Notes: generated by a model not told the origin, from the letters alone. Positions 50,755-61,910 are shown, numbered from the stretch's first letter. The stretch: 64,000 bases of DNA from Symbiodinium natans (GCA_905221605.1 CAJNDS010000142.1:59700-123699); one strand, 5' to 3'. Translations and numbers: made by a program.

Positions 50755-50841
50755 GCAGAAGCGCGATGATGCTGGTCGCACGTCCTTCCAATTGGGCACG
50801 GCGCTGGTATCGGCCTTGCCCAGCAAGAGCTGCTGCAATGC
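50755..50841 (-). CDS. Exon 4 of the phase-linked repeat-module run
   Basis: TAAAGCAG|G opens exactly 29 codons, ALQQLLLGKADTSAVPNWKD then VRPASSRFC, ending TGC|GTTTAG. The acceptor follows CCCTAAA repeats and the donor is a GTTTAG. Confidence 0.6.
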
Positions 50842-51341
50842 CTGCTTTAGGGATTGGGGTTAGGGTTTAGGGTTTAGGGTTTAGGGGCTAGGGTGTAGTT
50901 TTCAGAGGCGGAGGAAGTTGTCGGTGTTGCGCAGTTTTTTGAACCTCTCGAAAGCGATGATTTCCATTGCCCCTTGCAGACCCCTCTCAACTAGGGCTTG
51001 GGGATGTTTAGAGTAAAAAAACTAGGGTGTAGGGTTTAAGGTTTAGGGTTTGGGGTTTAGGGCTTAAGGTTTAGGGTTTAGGGTCAATCAACCCGGCGAG
51101 GTTCTCCTCCTAGACTCACAAATCCACCACTAGGATGCACCTGAACACCTCATAGGGTCCGCCAACCAGGACCAGGTCTTGTAGAGTAGCAGCGGCAACT
51201 CCCAAAGAAAAATCAAAGCATATGGGCTCCCATATGTCCAAAAAGGAGCTATAAACCCCCAACCCTAATTTACAACATCCTAAACCCTTTACCCTAAACC
51301 CAAAACCCTAAACCCTAAGTTAGAGCACCCTCATCCCTTGC

Positions 51342-51390
51342 CTGGATCTCTTCCTTCGTGGCCACAATGTTCGCGTTGGCCTCACTGCAT
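51342..51390 (-). CDS. Exon 3 of the phase-linked repeat-module run
   Basis: ATTCCCAG|A, then CSEANANIVATKEEIQ, then a GC donor ATCCAG|GCAAGG. The single leading base completes the GG left by exon 51823-51902, and the exon ends in phase 0. IVATKEEIQ-ALQQLLLGKA across the junction aligns with VPSRASIMVLNQALHAKA. Confidence 0.5.
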
Positions 51391-51822
51391 CTGGGAATCG
51401 ACTTAAGGTTTATGGCCTCCCCTGGGGAGGGTTTAGGGTTTAGGGTTTAGGGTTTAGGGTTTAGGGTTTAGGGCGTAGGGTTTAGGGTTTATAGGGCTTA
51501 GGCTTTCTGATCAGGCATGCTCCCGCCCATGCTCTGTGTCTCGCTTTCACACACACGGTGACATCCAATCGTCAACCCTAAACCCAAACCCCTATAATCG
51601 TGGGAAACAGAAGGGACCCTGTTCACATTCATACTCTTTCCCTGCCAGGAACGATTTAGGGTTTAGGGTTTAGGATTGAACCAGCAAGCCACTAACCTCA
51701 GGTGAGCCCTCAACCCTCCAACCTTAGCTGAAACCCTCAACCCCATAAATACCCTAACCCCCAATCGAACACTAAACTCGAACCCTCCACCCCTTAGGGT
51801 TTAGGGCGTATGGGGTATTCAC

Positions 51823-51902
51823 CCTTGGCTCTTGGGATCACCCCGCGCCTTGGCGTGCAACGCTTGGTTCAAGACCATGATGGAGGCTCGGGACGGGACG
51901 TC
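51823..51902 (-). CDS. Exon 2 of the phase-linked repeat-module run
   Basis: AAGCACAG|G opens DVPSRASIMVLNQALHAKA then RGDPKSQ plus two bases, ending CAAGG|GTGAAT. An earlier acceptor (CGGCAG|C at 51915) would add LQAQ. It contains the clearest copy of the module. Confidence 0.6.
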
Positions 51903-52433
51903 CTGTGCTTGGAGGCTGCCGAGGTGAAAGGCAAGGGTTTAGGGTTTGGGGTTTAGGGTTTAGGGTTTAGGGCTTGGGGTTTGGGATTTAGGGTTTTGGG
52001 ATTACCGTTTGAAGAAGGTGAAAGGCAAAGGTTTAGGGTTGAGGGTTGAGGGTTTAGGGTTTGGGCCATGTCTGTAGTGCTCAGCGGGATTTGGGCTTAA
52101 GTTTGATCCTAAACCCTAAACCCTAAACCCTAAACCCTAAACCCTAAACCCTAAACCCTAAGCCCTAAGCCCTAAACCCTAGCAGGGCTAAGGGAAGCCT
52201 GTGCTCGAAAAGCCTTGATAATCCGGTGTAAAGGGACCTTCTACCCCCCAAAGCCCTACCTGGACTAGCCTACCTAAAGGCCCTTGAAAGATATGCGCAA
52301 AATATCCATTTCCAACCCAAACACCCACATGGTTTAGGGTTTAAGGTTTACGGTTTAGGGTTTAGGTTGTAGGGTTTAGGGTTTAGGGTTTAGGGTTTTA
52401 AAACCCAAAATCCAAGCACCACACACCAGGCGC

Positions 52434-52474
52434 CTTCTTCCACGCCTCGAGGCTCTCGTGCGTGGGCACATCTC
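52434..52474 (-). CDS. Exon 1 of the phase-linked repeat-module run
   Basis: CAGCCCAG|G, two bases, then DVPTHESLEAWKK to a GC donor GGAAGAAG|GCGCC (phase 0, matching exon 51823-51902). A GT donor eight bases later (CCTG|GTGTGT) would break phase. DVPTHESLEAW matches DVPSRASIMVL. Confidence 0.55.
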
Positions 52475-52646
52475 CTGGGCTGCGCGCGCGGGGACTCAAC
52501 AACAAAAACGCCGGAAAGATTTCAGGGTTTAAGAATTTGGGGTTTAGGGTTTGGGGTTTAACTTAAGGTTTTCAGGGATGTAGGGTCTAGGGCGTGGGGT
52601 ATATGGGCATTAGATACGGACTCCTAGTGTACCCGCCAAAATATGT

Positions 52647-53285
52647 TCAATCCTTGTTGATTATAACCTCCCAAAAAGCACACCCTTTTCTGGGAAACCC
52701 CCTGTAAAAAAGGCCTGAGCGTGCCAGCGCTGCGGGCCGTATAGGTTTTTCTCCAGGCCTGTACCTTTTGCACGACATGCTTTCGATGCAAGAGTTTTGC
52801 ATGACTCTCGCTTCCGAACGTGCCTCATCGAAGCATGCACCGATGTGTTGGGCCGCTGCTCGGGCTTTCGCCATGCGGGCGAAAAATCGCTTCACATTGT
52901 CAGAAGTTGCACTTTGACGCGCACTTCGACGTTCAGGTTCTGCAGGGCATGGCTGAGCGGATGGAAATGACACGGCCCCGAAAGGGCCTCCAGGACCGAA
53001 CTTTGCTGCCAGCTCTTGTTGCAGAATGGCTGCGTCCAAGACCGGTGCAGTGGCTGCCTCATTCTGGATGGCTGGCCAAGGAGAGTCGCGCTCTCGCCTA
53101 CGCACCATCGTCGCCCTCCGCGAAACTGTCATCACTCTTGAACGGGTGGGCTCACGAAGTGCAACTCTGTCATCTCTTCTGGACGTGTGGGCTTGCAAAA
53201 CCGTCGTCACTTTTGGACGTCTGGGCTCGCGAAAAGACTTAGGCTCCAGCCCGTGCATCATACTGCAAAGCACAAACACAAGCAA
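52647..53285 (-). CDS. Open frame of 212 codons, unknown, possibly retroelement-derived
   Basis: The minus strand carries a run of imperfect repeats, REPRRPKVTTV, SRRDDRVALREPTRSRVMTV and SRRATMVRRRERDS, in its N-terminal third. A mid-region (NVKRFFARMAKARAAAQHIG) and basic C-terminus follow. The DNA repeat (about 54 bp, GTCATCACT-TTGGACG-GTGGGCTCGCG) spans 53125-53235. The region is free of telomere-type repeat, like the adjacent RT relic. Plus frames over it are shadows. Family not recognised; a gag-like role is only a guess from the neighbour. Confidence 0.35.
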   Translation of the reverse strand: MLVFVLCSMMHGLEPKSFREPRRPKVTTVLQAHTSRRDDRVALREPTRSRVMTVSRRATMVRRRERDSPWPAIQNEAATAPVLDAAILQQELAAKFGPGGPFGAVSFPSAQPCPAEPERRSARQSATSDNVKRFFARMAKARAAAQHIGACFDEARSEARVMQNSCIESMSCKRYRPGEKPIRPAALARSGLFYRGFPRKGCAFWEVIINKD

Positions 53286-53812
53286 AGCCTCAAACCCTGA
53301 AGCCTGAAAGCATGAAACCCCACAAGAACTAAGGGCGAACCCTATAAAGCCTACAAACCCTCCTGGCAGCGCTGAGTTCCCTAATCAACCCTCAACGCTA
53401 TTGGTGTTCAGCCTAAGCCCTACAGCTTAGAAGGGTTGAGATTTGAGTGCTGAGTGTTGAGCATCGACCAGGGCCACAACAAGCCCGGCCTAACAAAAGT
53501 AACAAAAGGCTACCCCTCCGGCCAAAGCTTAAAGGGTAAGCCAAGAAACACAAAACAACAACAGCCCATCAAAACACAAGTGAATGTGCCATGCTGGCGA
53601 GCATGGATCCCAGCCCTCGCTGGTCGAGGTTCCAAAATGACAGCTGCCGCTGTCGCCCTGCTAGGTGGACGCGGAGCTTTCCCGGTGGTACTTATCGAGG
53701 TGGTCGGGAGGGCGCAAGGTGCTTTGGTCCCACCATGGAAAAAAGCTCCTACCCCCTCACATGGGCAAGTTTGGCTGTGCTCATGGCTTCTCGCCGGTCG
53801 GATAAGGTTGTG

Positions 53813-54877
53813 TCATGCTCCTCGAGCGCAGACACGAATGAACACGACGCAGTGGGGGAAGAGCAGACTCCCAAACTGCACTGTTTCTGGCATACCGTTG
53901 CAGCTCCGCCCTGGGCCAGCTTGTCGCTGCTTCGCGTTGTATGAATCGGCTGCAATATACTGCCCCAGATTTGTCGGCTTGGTATGAGTTGGGAATGCCA
54001 GCGCACGATCCTGGTTGATGCGAATGCGTAGGTCTAACCATACGGCATTATCGCTGTCCATCTCCGAAATTTCCAGGACAAGGTTGAAGCCTCGAGCTTC
54101 GTATAGCTCCTGTGCGGGGTGGATTGCTGCTGCGCCCATGCAGCTGGGGCGCGCGCAGAAAAGGCAATCACCCCTGAACAGCAAGAACCAAGCAATCCCC
54201 AAGCAATCCCCTGGAGCAACCCTGGAGTGAGGAAGACCTGGTCGTGGTTGAGCACGACGTAGGTGTCACAGGCCTCTGAAGCGTGAGAAGCACCCAGCGC
54301 CGCGCTTTTCTTCCTTCTGTAGAATCCTGGAACTTCCGGGGCGTAAGCAATTTGCGACTGGAGTAAGAGGCGGGCCATGTAGTTGAAGCTGTTCGTGGCT
54401 TTGTGAGGATACCGCCTTTGTTGGAGCAGCTGGGCCTGCGCTTGGAGCAAGCCTTCGTGCTCACAAGAAGGGAAGAACTGATTGATGTCCCCACTGTAAA
54501 GGTGGGACCCCAGGGGGACCTGAAACTCACCAGCTTCAGCACGACGGACAAACTCCACACTGTGTTGGATCCTTCCTCAAGACGTGGCTATGATTTTTGT
54601 CCTGGTTGCAAGTAGTTAGTTTGCGAACCTTCGAGTTCTCTCGGGACAATCGGCCTTTTGTGCGTCTGCAGGTTGAACTCCAGGCGACTTGTGCAGCTGA
54701 ACCCTGCCTTGGCCCTCTGCAAGAGGAAGCGCCGGAGCCACAAGCCAATGAACACCACTTTTTTGTGTCCGCCAGTGCAGTGACAGCTTTCAGTATAACC
54801 TGAAAGAACCATGCTATCAAGCTGGAACAACTCGAAAAGCGAGTCGGCTGAGTGGTGGGCCAGTTCATGCCAACCAC
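53813..54877 (-). pseudogene. Reverse-transcriptase-like relic, possibly Penelope-like, frameshifted
   Basis: Reading minus frames in order: GSHLYSGDINQFFPSCEHEG (motif A-like) and YRRKKSAALGASHASEACDT (motif B-like) in the frame 54558-54034. Then, in another frame (54202-53813), LLFRGDCLFC at the place of motif C and NAVWLDLRIRI...KPTNLGQYI, which resembles the thumb region after motif C in Penelope-like RTs. An 11-bp tandem duplication at 54190-54211 accounts exactly for one frame change. Motif C lacks the usual Asp-Asp. Upstream, a third frame (54877-54536) reads KLTTCNQDKNHSHVLRKDPT, which may be the N-terminal part. No intact copy is present. Confidence 0.45.
54190..54211. repeat. 11-bp tandem duplication disrupting the RT-like frame
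   Basis: AAGCAATCCCC occurs twice in immediate succession. Discounting one copy joins the motif-B-containing frame to the LLFRGDCLFC frame. Confidence 0.85.
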
Positions 54878-55149
54878 GATCTACGCAAGAAGTGCCGAAG
54901 GAGAAGGGTGGGCCATCAACTGAGATGAGACCCGGCGCTATCGCTCTGCAGCTGCTCCGCCAATGGAACCCACCAACCGGGAGCTCATCGGACTGAAAAC
55001 AGAAAGAGGGGCAAGGAAAAGAGAAAGAAAAAGAAGGAACAAAAACAAGACAGACAAAAAAACAAAAGCCGTGACACACCAGTCCTTAGTACCACCCCTG
55101 GGGTCCCAGAGGGTGAACCGGCCAAAAGAGGGAGACCGGCAGCAGGGAC

Positions 55150-57050
55150 ACACAGTGTAGAAGGGTTACAGCGCCCCCGGGGGAAAAAAAAAAAAAAACA
55201 GGGTATCAAAGCCCCACACAACCTGAAACTTTAAGCCCCAAACCCTGAAACCCTCAGGGTTTAAGGTTGAGGTGCAGGTTTAGGGTTTAAGGTTTAGGGT
55301 TTTGGGCTTTGGGGTTTCGGCATTGAGGGTTAGCCCCTGAACCCCCAGTAAGACCCAAGCAAGGCTTGCCTCGAGCGCCTTCGTAGTCATTGGGTATATT
55401 ACCTCTTTGTTCACGGTATAGGGTTCTACTAAACCCTAAACCCTAAACCCTAAACCCTAAACCCTAAACCCTAAACCCTAAACCCTGAACTACCTGTCCC
55501 CCCCCCCCCCTCTCCCTTTTTGGGTCTGCAGCTCTCCATGGACTACTGGAGAGACCATGATAAGGGCCCTTAGGGGTATTGTAGGGGCTACTTAGGGAAC
55601 CATGTAAGTTATATAAGGCTATATATGGGGACTATTTTGAATAGGGTTTAATTAGGGTTTACTTTGGGTTTAGAGTTGAGGGTTGAGGGTTTAGGGGGTA
55701 TGTTGATAAGATTAGGGGTCCTTTCTTGTGTCCCCTAAAACTCTCCCTTTCAGGACCTCTTCTCCTATCGACTGCAGGTCTCCAAAAGCAATGCAACACC
55801 CCTTTGCTCAGGGTTGAGGGCCTAAGGGCTCAGGGTTTCGGGTTGAGAGTTGGGAGGTTTAGGGTGAGAGTCTACCCTAAACCCTAAACCCTAAGCCCTA
55901 AGCCTTAAGCCCTAAGCCCTAAACCCTAAGCCCTAAGCCCTAACCCTTTTGAGGCTTAGGGCTCGGCTCTTTTGAGGCTTTGGAGCTCGGGGGTCCAGGG
56001 TTCTAGGCTCTGGGTTTAGAGTTTGGGGTTTAGGGTTAGGGTTTAGGGTTTAGGGTCCTGGGCTCTGGGGTTTTCGGGCTGATCCGTGTGCAGTTCGAGC
56101 GGCGTGCTTCCGCCTTCTTCTGTAGGGCTTCCTGGGGCAGGCTGGAGAGTTGATTCGGGTTTAGGGCTTTAGGGTTTTAGGGTTTAGGGTTTAGGGTTTA
56201 GGGTTTAGGGTTTTAGGGTTTAGGGTTTAGGGTTTGGGGTTTAGGGTTTAGGGGGTTTAGGCTTTAGGGTTTCGGGGCTAGAAGGTTTAGGCGTTGAAGG
56301 TCTAGACGGTCTAGAAGGTTTATAAGCTTTAGGGCATAGGGGGTCTAAGGCTTTAGAAAGTTTTGAATGTTTAGAAGCAGCGCGGCCTATCCGACACCGA
56401 AAGGAGTCAAACAAGGTTTAGGGGGTGGGGTTTAATAAGGGTGTCTGGAGTTTAAGGTTTAGTTTAGGGGTTTGCAGAATACTGTCTATTTGAGATACTT
56501 GTACTCGTTTTTAGTGAACGTGTAAATCTAGACACCTGAGCACACCTCAAGATATAGGGTCCTTAAGAGAGGAGGTTCTTGAGGGGTAGGTGCCTAGGGA
56601 ACCTTAGGGAAACTTAGGGAGCCTTAGGGAGTATTGGGGAGTGTTAGGGAACCTTGGGTTACCCTCAACCCAAAACCCTAAACCCTGAACCCTAAACCTC
56701 TTGAACCCCTGGAACCCCCTCTCTTAAGAACCCTCCTAGTCCAAGCCTGAAGCCAAAATGTGTCAAAGCCTGCTTTGAGGTCTAATGACTTTCGGCTCCA
56801 GTTTAGGGCTTCGGGCTTCAGGCTTAGGGCATAGGGTTTAGGGAAAGAAAGTTTAGGGTTTGGCGTGAGGAGAGTCCAAAGTCTAAGGCGTTTAGAGATG
56901 GCGCTCCCTGGGCCGTAGACACGAGACTCCAAGCCCCCAATGAAAACCCTCATCACACCTTAAGCACAAATAACCCTAAAGGCTGTACCACCCGCAACCC
57001 ACACAGGGTTTAGCAACAAAGCCCTGAAAGCTTAAACACACATTCAAGCC
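55150..57050. repeat. Telomere-like repeats with degenerate spacers
   Basis: CCCTAAA at 55435-55490, CCCTAAG at 55890-55945, TTTAGGG/TTTTAGGG at 56150-56250, with TA-poor unique stretches. Open frames (for example 56678-56956, minus) lack paired splice sites. Confidence 0.65.
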
Positions 57051-57063
57051 GAAATCTGCCCGC

Positions 57064-57096
57064 CTTGAGCCGTTCGAATTCTTCCTTGCTTGCAAC
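57064..57096 (-). CDS. Candidate micro-exon with module motif VASKEEFERLK
   Basis: CTGCCTCAG|G, eleven codons (VASKEEFERLK), CTCAAG|GCGGGC (GC donor), phase 0 to 0. VASKEEF matches IVATKEEI of exon 51342-51390, which supports reality despite the small size. Confidence 0.45.
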
Positions 57097-57789
57097 CTGA
57101 GGCAGGTGAGCTGTTTCAGGGCTTAGAAGGCTTGGGGTCAGAGGGTTGAGGGTTGAGGGTTTCAGGTTTGGCGTTTAGGGTTGAGGGCTGGCGTTTGGGG
57201 TTAAGGGTGCAGGATGGTGCAGGATGGTAAACATAGCGGCTAGGCTTGAGGTGGTTGAAAGGTTTAGGGTTTAGGGATTTATAGGCTTAAGGGTTAAGGT
57301 TTTAGGGTGTAAGGGGGTGGCTTAGGGCTCTATGGCATCGAGGGTCAGGAGTGACAGGCAATTATAGGGGTTGAAGGAGTTCCTGAGCCCTCAAACCCTA
57401 AACCCTAAACCCTAAACCCTACACCCAAACCCCAAAATTCAAGGCAGGCAGGCTTAGGGCCTCCACCAGAAGCCGCGAAAGTTCAGCGCGGCTGTGGACA
57501 GACTCCTCAGCAGTTCCGGGTTTAGGGAATAGGGTTTAGGGCCTAGAGCTTAGGGCCAAGGGTTTAGGGTTTGGGGTTTAGGGAATAGGGTTTAGGGCTT
57601 AGGGCTTAGGGTTTCGCTAGGTGGCCTGGCAGTTGGGCTGGTTGTTGAGTTGTTCAAATAGAGGTGCCGCAGGCAATTGAGACTGGGTAGCCTAGGAACC
57701 ATATTGTAGTCACCCTAAACACAAAACTCTAAGCCCTAAGCCCTAAACCCTTTTTTGGGTTCAGGGTCTGGTTGCTACTCTAAGGGAAC

Positions 57790-57873
57790 CTGCACAAAAA
57801 GGGTAGACAAGTTCAAAAGGATACCGCTGGGCTACCGAGGAGACATCTACCCACAGCTCGGTCTGTGGTGAGC
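57790..57873 (-). CDS. Candidate exon, unknown protein
   Basis: AAGCGAG|G, two bases, SPQTELWVDVSSVAQRYPFE, LVYPFCA, then GTGCAG|GTTCCC. Eighty-four bases with good sites and only one protein-like frame. A further minus-strand open segment (57920-57975) ends CTGCAG. Confidence 0.5.
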
Positions 57874-58079
57874 CTCGCTTAACCCTAAACCCTAAAATCA
57901 AAACCATGCACCCCCGCAGCTGCAGAATACAAAAGCGCAGAGGACACTCGTTGCTACTGGGCTGCTGGTTCATAGCCTCGCACTTTAGGACCTTTGGGTT
58001 GAGGTTTGAGTCCTAGTGTTTTCTAAGGACTGTGTCGTACCGAGGAAGATCAAGAAAGAACCCTACACCCTAAACCCTA

Positions 58080-58130
58080 AACCCTAAACCCTAAACCCTA
58101 AACCCTAAACCCTAAACCCTAAACCGAAGT
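58080..58130. repeat. CCCTAAA array
   Basis: About eight copies preceding the plus-strand island at 58143. Confidence 0.9.
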
Positions 58131-58142
58131 CTCTTGTCTTAG

Positions 58143-58220
58143 GCCTTTGGCGAAAAAAACATGCATCCTGACAGGGCAGTGTTCAATCGGGATATCATAA
58201 GCTCTGCCTCCATTTCTTAG
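58143..58220 (+). CDS. Candidate terminal exon (TAG), plus strand
   Basis: CTTGTCTTAG|G opens AFGEKNMHPDRAVFNRDIIS then SASIS and TAG, exactly 26 codons in phase 0. A strong pyrimidine-rich acceptor. If real, a plus-strand gene lies among minus-strand exons here. Confidence 0.4.
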   Translation, partial: AFGEKNMHPDRAVFNRDIISSASIS

Positions 58221-58524
58221 TTCCAAGCCCCCAAAGTACATTGTAAGCTGCCACAAGCACCCACTCCAGTAAGGCAGCCACAAGACCCTCCTTAAAGGGC
58301 TGTTGGGGTGTGGGGGGTGGAGATGAACCCTACACCATGAACTTGCCCTAAACCCTAAACCCTAAACCCTAAACCCTAAACCCTAAACCCCAAACCCTAA
58401 ACCCTAAACCCCAAACCCCAAACCCTAAACCCTAGACCCTAAACCGAAACTCCTAGGCCCTAAGCCCTAAGCCCTAAGCCTTTGCCGCGGTGCTGTATCT
58501 GCCTTCTGTTCCACAATCCTCACG

Positions 58525-58553
58525 TGGGGGGGGGGGGGGGGGGCCACATGTGC

Positions 58554-58589
<36 letters not shown>

Positions 58590-58900
58590 ACATATCTACA
58601 TATACATACATACATACATACATAAATACATACTTAAATACATACATACATACATACATACATACATACATACATACATACATACATACATACATACATA
58701 CATACATACATACATACATACATACATACATACATACATACATACATACATACATACTTTCATTCATTCATACATACATACATACCATCATACCATCATA
58801 CCATACACACCATACACACCATACACACCATACACACCATACATACCATACATACCATACATACCATACATACCATACATACCATACATACCATACATAC
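58525..58900. repeat. Poly-G, (TA)n, (CATA)n and CATAC/CACAC microsatellites (left of gap)
   Basis: Poly-G at 58527-58543, (TA)n at about 58557-58585, GTATACATATCTACATATAC, then (CATA)n with a TACATACTTAAATACATAC interruption, ending in CCATACATA repeats at the gap. Confidence 0.9.
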
Positions 58901-59000
58901 NNNNNNNNNNNNNNNNNNNNNNNNNNNNNNNNNNNNNNNNNNNNNNNNNNNNNNNNNNNNNNNNNNNNNNNNNNNNNNNNNNNNNNNNNNNNNNNNNNNN
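58901..59000. other. Assembly gap (100 N)
   Basis: Exactly 100 N, a conventional placeholder for a gap of unknown size. Confidence 0.98.
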
Positions 59001-59035
<35 letters not shown>

Positions 59036-59235
59036 ACATATCTACATATACATACATACATACATACATAAATACATACTTAAATACATACATACATACA
59101 TACATACATACATACATACATACATACATACATACATACATACATACATACATACATACATACATACATACATACATACATACATACATACATACATACA
59201 TACATCTATATATATATATATATATATATACGTAT
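59001..59235. repeat. Microsatellite right of gap, same order as left of gap
   Basis: (TA)n, GTATACATATCTACATATAC, (CATA)n, the same TACATACTTAAATACATAC interruption, then more (CATA)n and (TA)n. It repeats the left side from about 58555. Confidence 0.9.
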
Positions 59236-59670
59236 GTGTGTATGCTTTCATATACAATATCCCAGTCCATCATGCTTGACTGATTTTTATATACGGTATC
59301 ATATTGCAGCATATTATGTTACACTAAATGATACTGTGTATATATATATATGTATGTATATGTATATATGTATGTACACACATTGCATACACATACAAGT
59401 AAGCATATACAGAAAATGTTGGCACCCACACGGACCCATGTATTTTCATTTCTCCATCCATGAGGGCAGTCAGCAGGTAGGTGTGAGTCTGCGCGATCTG
59501 TCGCATCTCTAATCTCTCTCGTCTCGCCATACCATTTCTTACGCAGATTTACTCTTAAAACTTTGAACTCCGGCCTCCCTAAACCCTACATCAACCCTAA
59601 ACCCCAAACCCCAAACCCTAAACCCTAGCCCTAAACCCTAAATCCCAAATGAAGTCCCAGCGGAGGCCTC

Positions 59671-59733
59671 CTCAGCTCCTCGAGCTTCTCGGCTTCCGCT
59701 GCGCGACGCAGCGACATGTCCAGGGCGCGGAAC
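59671..59733 (-). CDS. Candidate exon, charged helix
   Basis: CTCCTCCAG|G opens FRALDMSLRRAAEAEKLEEL after one base. The 3' end is uncertain (GAGCTGAG|GAGG, a GA donor, chosen). Coiled-coil-like. Flanked by CCCTAAA left and TTTAGGG right on the plus strand. Confidence 0.5.
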
Positions 59734-60489
59734 CTGGAGGAGGGTTTAGGGTTTAGGGCTTGGGGTTTAGGGTTTAGGGCTTGGGGTTTAGGGTTTAGGG
59801 CTAGGGTTTAGGGTTTAGGGCTAGGGTTTAGGGTTTGGGGTTGGAGGTGCAGGGCTCAGGGTTTAGGGTTGTAGTGCTTGGGGTTTAGGGCTCAGAGCTC
59901 AGAGTTTAGGTGTTCAGGTGGGGTTTGGGGCTTAGGGTTTTGGTTTTGAGGTGCAGGGCTAAGGGTTTAGGGCTTAGGTTTTGAGGTGTAGGGCTTAGGG
60001 TTTAGGGCCTAGGATTCAGGTTTTGAGGTGTGGGGTATAGGGTTTGGGGTTTGGGTTTAGTTGGGGCGTCTAGGGTTTAGTCAGGGTGTTAAGGGGGTTT
60101 ATAGTTACGGGGTCATGGGGCGTATAGGGCCTTGGGGTTATAGGGATTCAGGGTTTAGGGTTGACACGTGGCGTTGCATCCTAAACTCGAAAAAGCCGTT
60201 TGCAGCGGCTTTGTAGAGGGTTTAGGTGTCTGGGGGCTACAGGGCTACGCGTTTGGAGGCCCGGGAGAGTCTCCCTCCATAGCAACTACCGGCTCTAGTG
60301 ACATAAGAGGCCCTAACCCAAAACCCAAAACCCTAAACCCTGGATCCTAAACCCTGGACCCTCAACCCTGAAGGCTTAGGCTTGTGGACTGTAGGAGTCT
60401 TTTGGGGCTTCAGTGCTCAGACATGCCTGGGCCCGGGGAATGAGGTTTCGGGCTTGGAGCTTTGGAGTTTCGCTGCCGGCTCTTGGAAT

Positions 60490-60640
60490 GGGGTCTAGGG
60501 TTTAGGGTTTAGGGTTTAGGGTTTAGGGTTTAGGGTTTAGGGTTTAGGGCTTAGGGTTTAGGGTTTAGGGTTTAGGGTTTAGGGTTTAGGGCTTAGGGTT
60601 TAGGGTTTAGGGCTTAGGGTTTAGGGTTTAGGGCGGCTTG
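60490..60640. repeat. TTTAGGG array
   Basis: About twenty heptamers on the plus strand with occasional CTTAGGG; the next array (60715-60770) is inverted. Confidence 0.9.
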
Positions 60641-60934
60641 CCGGGGAGCTTGAGCGGCTTAAAGGCCTCGAAAGTCCTGGCTGAGAGGCCAGGCAGCACA
60701 GCGGGTCGCAAGAGGTCCCTAAACCCTAAACCCTAAACCCTAAACCCTAAACCCGAAACCCTAAACCCCCAACCCTAAACCTCATGCCCTACTAAGAAAC
60801 ACAAAATGACCAAAACCTGTGCCCTAAACCCTGGACAAACCCCAAGCCCCCCAAAGAATTCCAAAGACCCCAACCCCCGAGGCCGGAGCTCAGCGAGACT
60901 GGGTACATCCCAGCTGTCGGCCTAACCAGGGTTT

Positions 60935-61085
60935 AGGGTTTAGGGTTTAGGGTTTAGGGTTTGGGGTTTGGGGTTTGGGGTTTGGGGTTTGGGGTTTGGG
61001 GTTTGGGGTTTGGGGTTTGGGGTTTGGGGTTTGGGGTTTGGGGTTTGGGGGTTGGGGTTTGGGGTTTGGGGTTTGGGTTTGGGGC
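60935..61085. repeat. TTTGGGG variant array
   Basis: After four TTTAGGG copies the array switches to about eighteen TTTGGGG copies, a homogenised single-base variant with strong quadruplex potential. Confidence 0.9.
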
Positions 61086-61129
61086 TTGGAGGTTTAGGAG
61101 TTAGGGCTTCGGCTTGAGGGTTTAGGGGT

Positions 61130-61326
61130 TGCGGAGCTGAAGGGATACGACCAAAATCCTCTAGTGTAGAGGGTTTCGAGGTAACTTCCCAAAGACTCCA
61201 ATATCTTGAGCTGAGCTTCGGGTTTCGGCAGGTAGCCCACTATACTCCCCAGAACCCAGACCGGTATCGAATCCAAAGGGGGTGCGAAATTTTCTAGACC
61301 CAAGAGAAACGGACGAAGGTGTAGGT
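61130..61326 (-). CDS. Candidate exon, unknown protein
   Basis: The minus strand reads RPFLLGLENFAPPLDSIPVW, VLGSIVGYLPKPEAQLKILE and SLGSYLETLYTRGFWSYPFS. Composition is well balanced and hydrophobic/aromatic. A possible acceptor is GGGTCTAG|A; the 3' border is not fixed. The plus strand is not protein-like. Confidence 0.4.
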
Positions 61327-61763
61327 AGGGTTTACGGTTTAGGGTTTCGGGTCTCGGGTTAAGCATCAGGAAGAACAGGGGGTACCCTTTTTGGTTTAAA
61401 GGGCTAGGGGAACCGAAAGGCCTAAATATTGGGAATAGGGGCCTACTCTGGGTCCTAGTTTTGGAGCCTGAAGGTTGCGCTTCAGGGCTTTCAGTCTATT
61501 TTGGGGGCAAAGCCTCAATTCCGGGGTTTCTTGTCGGTCCGGAGGAGGATGGGTTTACCTCCACAGCACTCTCCTCCTTGGGAAATCGCACTTACACTCA
61601 TGATGCAGGGAGCATTCCCTAACCCCTAAACCCTAAACCCTAAACCCTAAAACCCTAAACCCTGAACCCTAAACCCAGGTTTTAGGGCCTCACTGCGGGC
61701 CAGCGTAAATGTTGCAGACTTGTTCAGGAGACCCCTCGCTCCAGTCCTTAATCCTCCTACCAG

Positions 61764-61855
61764 TTGCTTAAGAACCCCCCACAAAATAAAAGAGTCTTCC
61801 TTATAAGGGTAATATAGGGATTCTTATTTTATCTTCTTTTGGGGTTCTTAAGCAA
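61764..61855. mobile_element. Short inverted-repeat element TTGCTTAAGAACCCC
   Basis: TTGCTTAAGAACCCCCCACA and AAATAAAAGA oppose TTATTTTATCTTC and TTTTGGGGTTCTTAAGCAA. A 92-bp hairpin lying in the putative first intron downstream of exon 61911-62003. No second copy noticed in the window. Confidence 0.55.
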
Positions 61856-61910
61856 ATTCGTAGCTTGTAGCCCTAAGCCAAAGCCCTCAACCTTTAACGG
61901 CCGGATGCAC

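Noticed and set aside
58490-59312. Open frames of Tyr/Ile/His or Met/Tyr/Val/Cys repeats across the gap
   Set aside because: Translations of CATA/TA microsatellites and N bases.
60645-60712. G+C-rich island readable as ARTFEAFKPLKLPGK on the minus strand
   Set aside because: Its flanks have the opposite telomere-repeat orientation to other islands and no donor follows; kept out for lack of splice support.
61450-61630. Plus-strand open frame ALQGFQSILGAKPQF... ending at TAA
   Set aside because: Open and fairly protein-like but without a defined acceptor and surrounded by minus-strand candidates; too weak to list.
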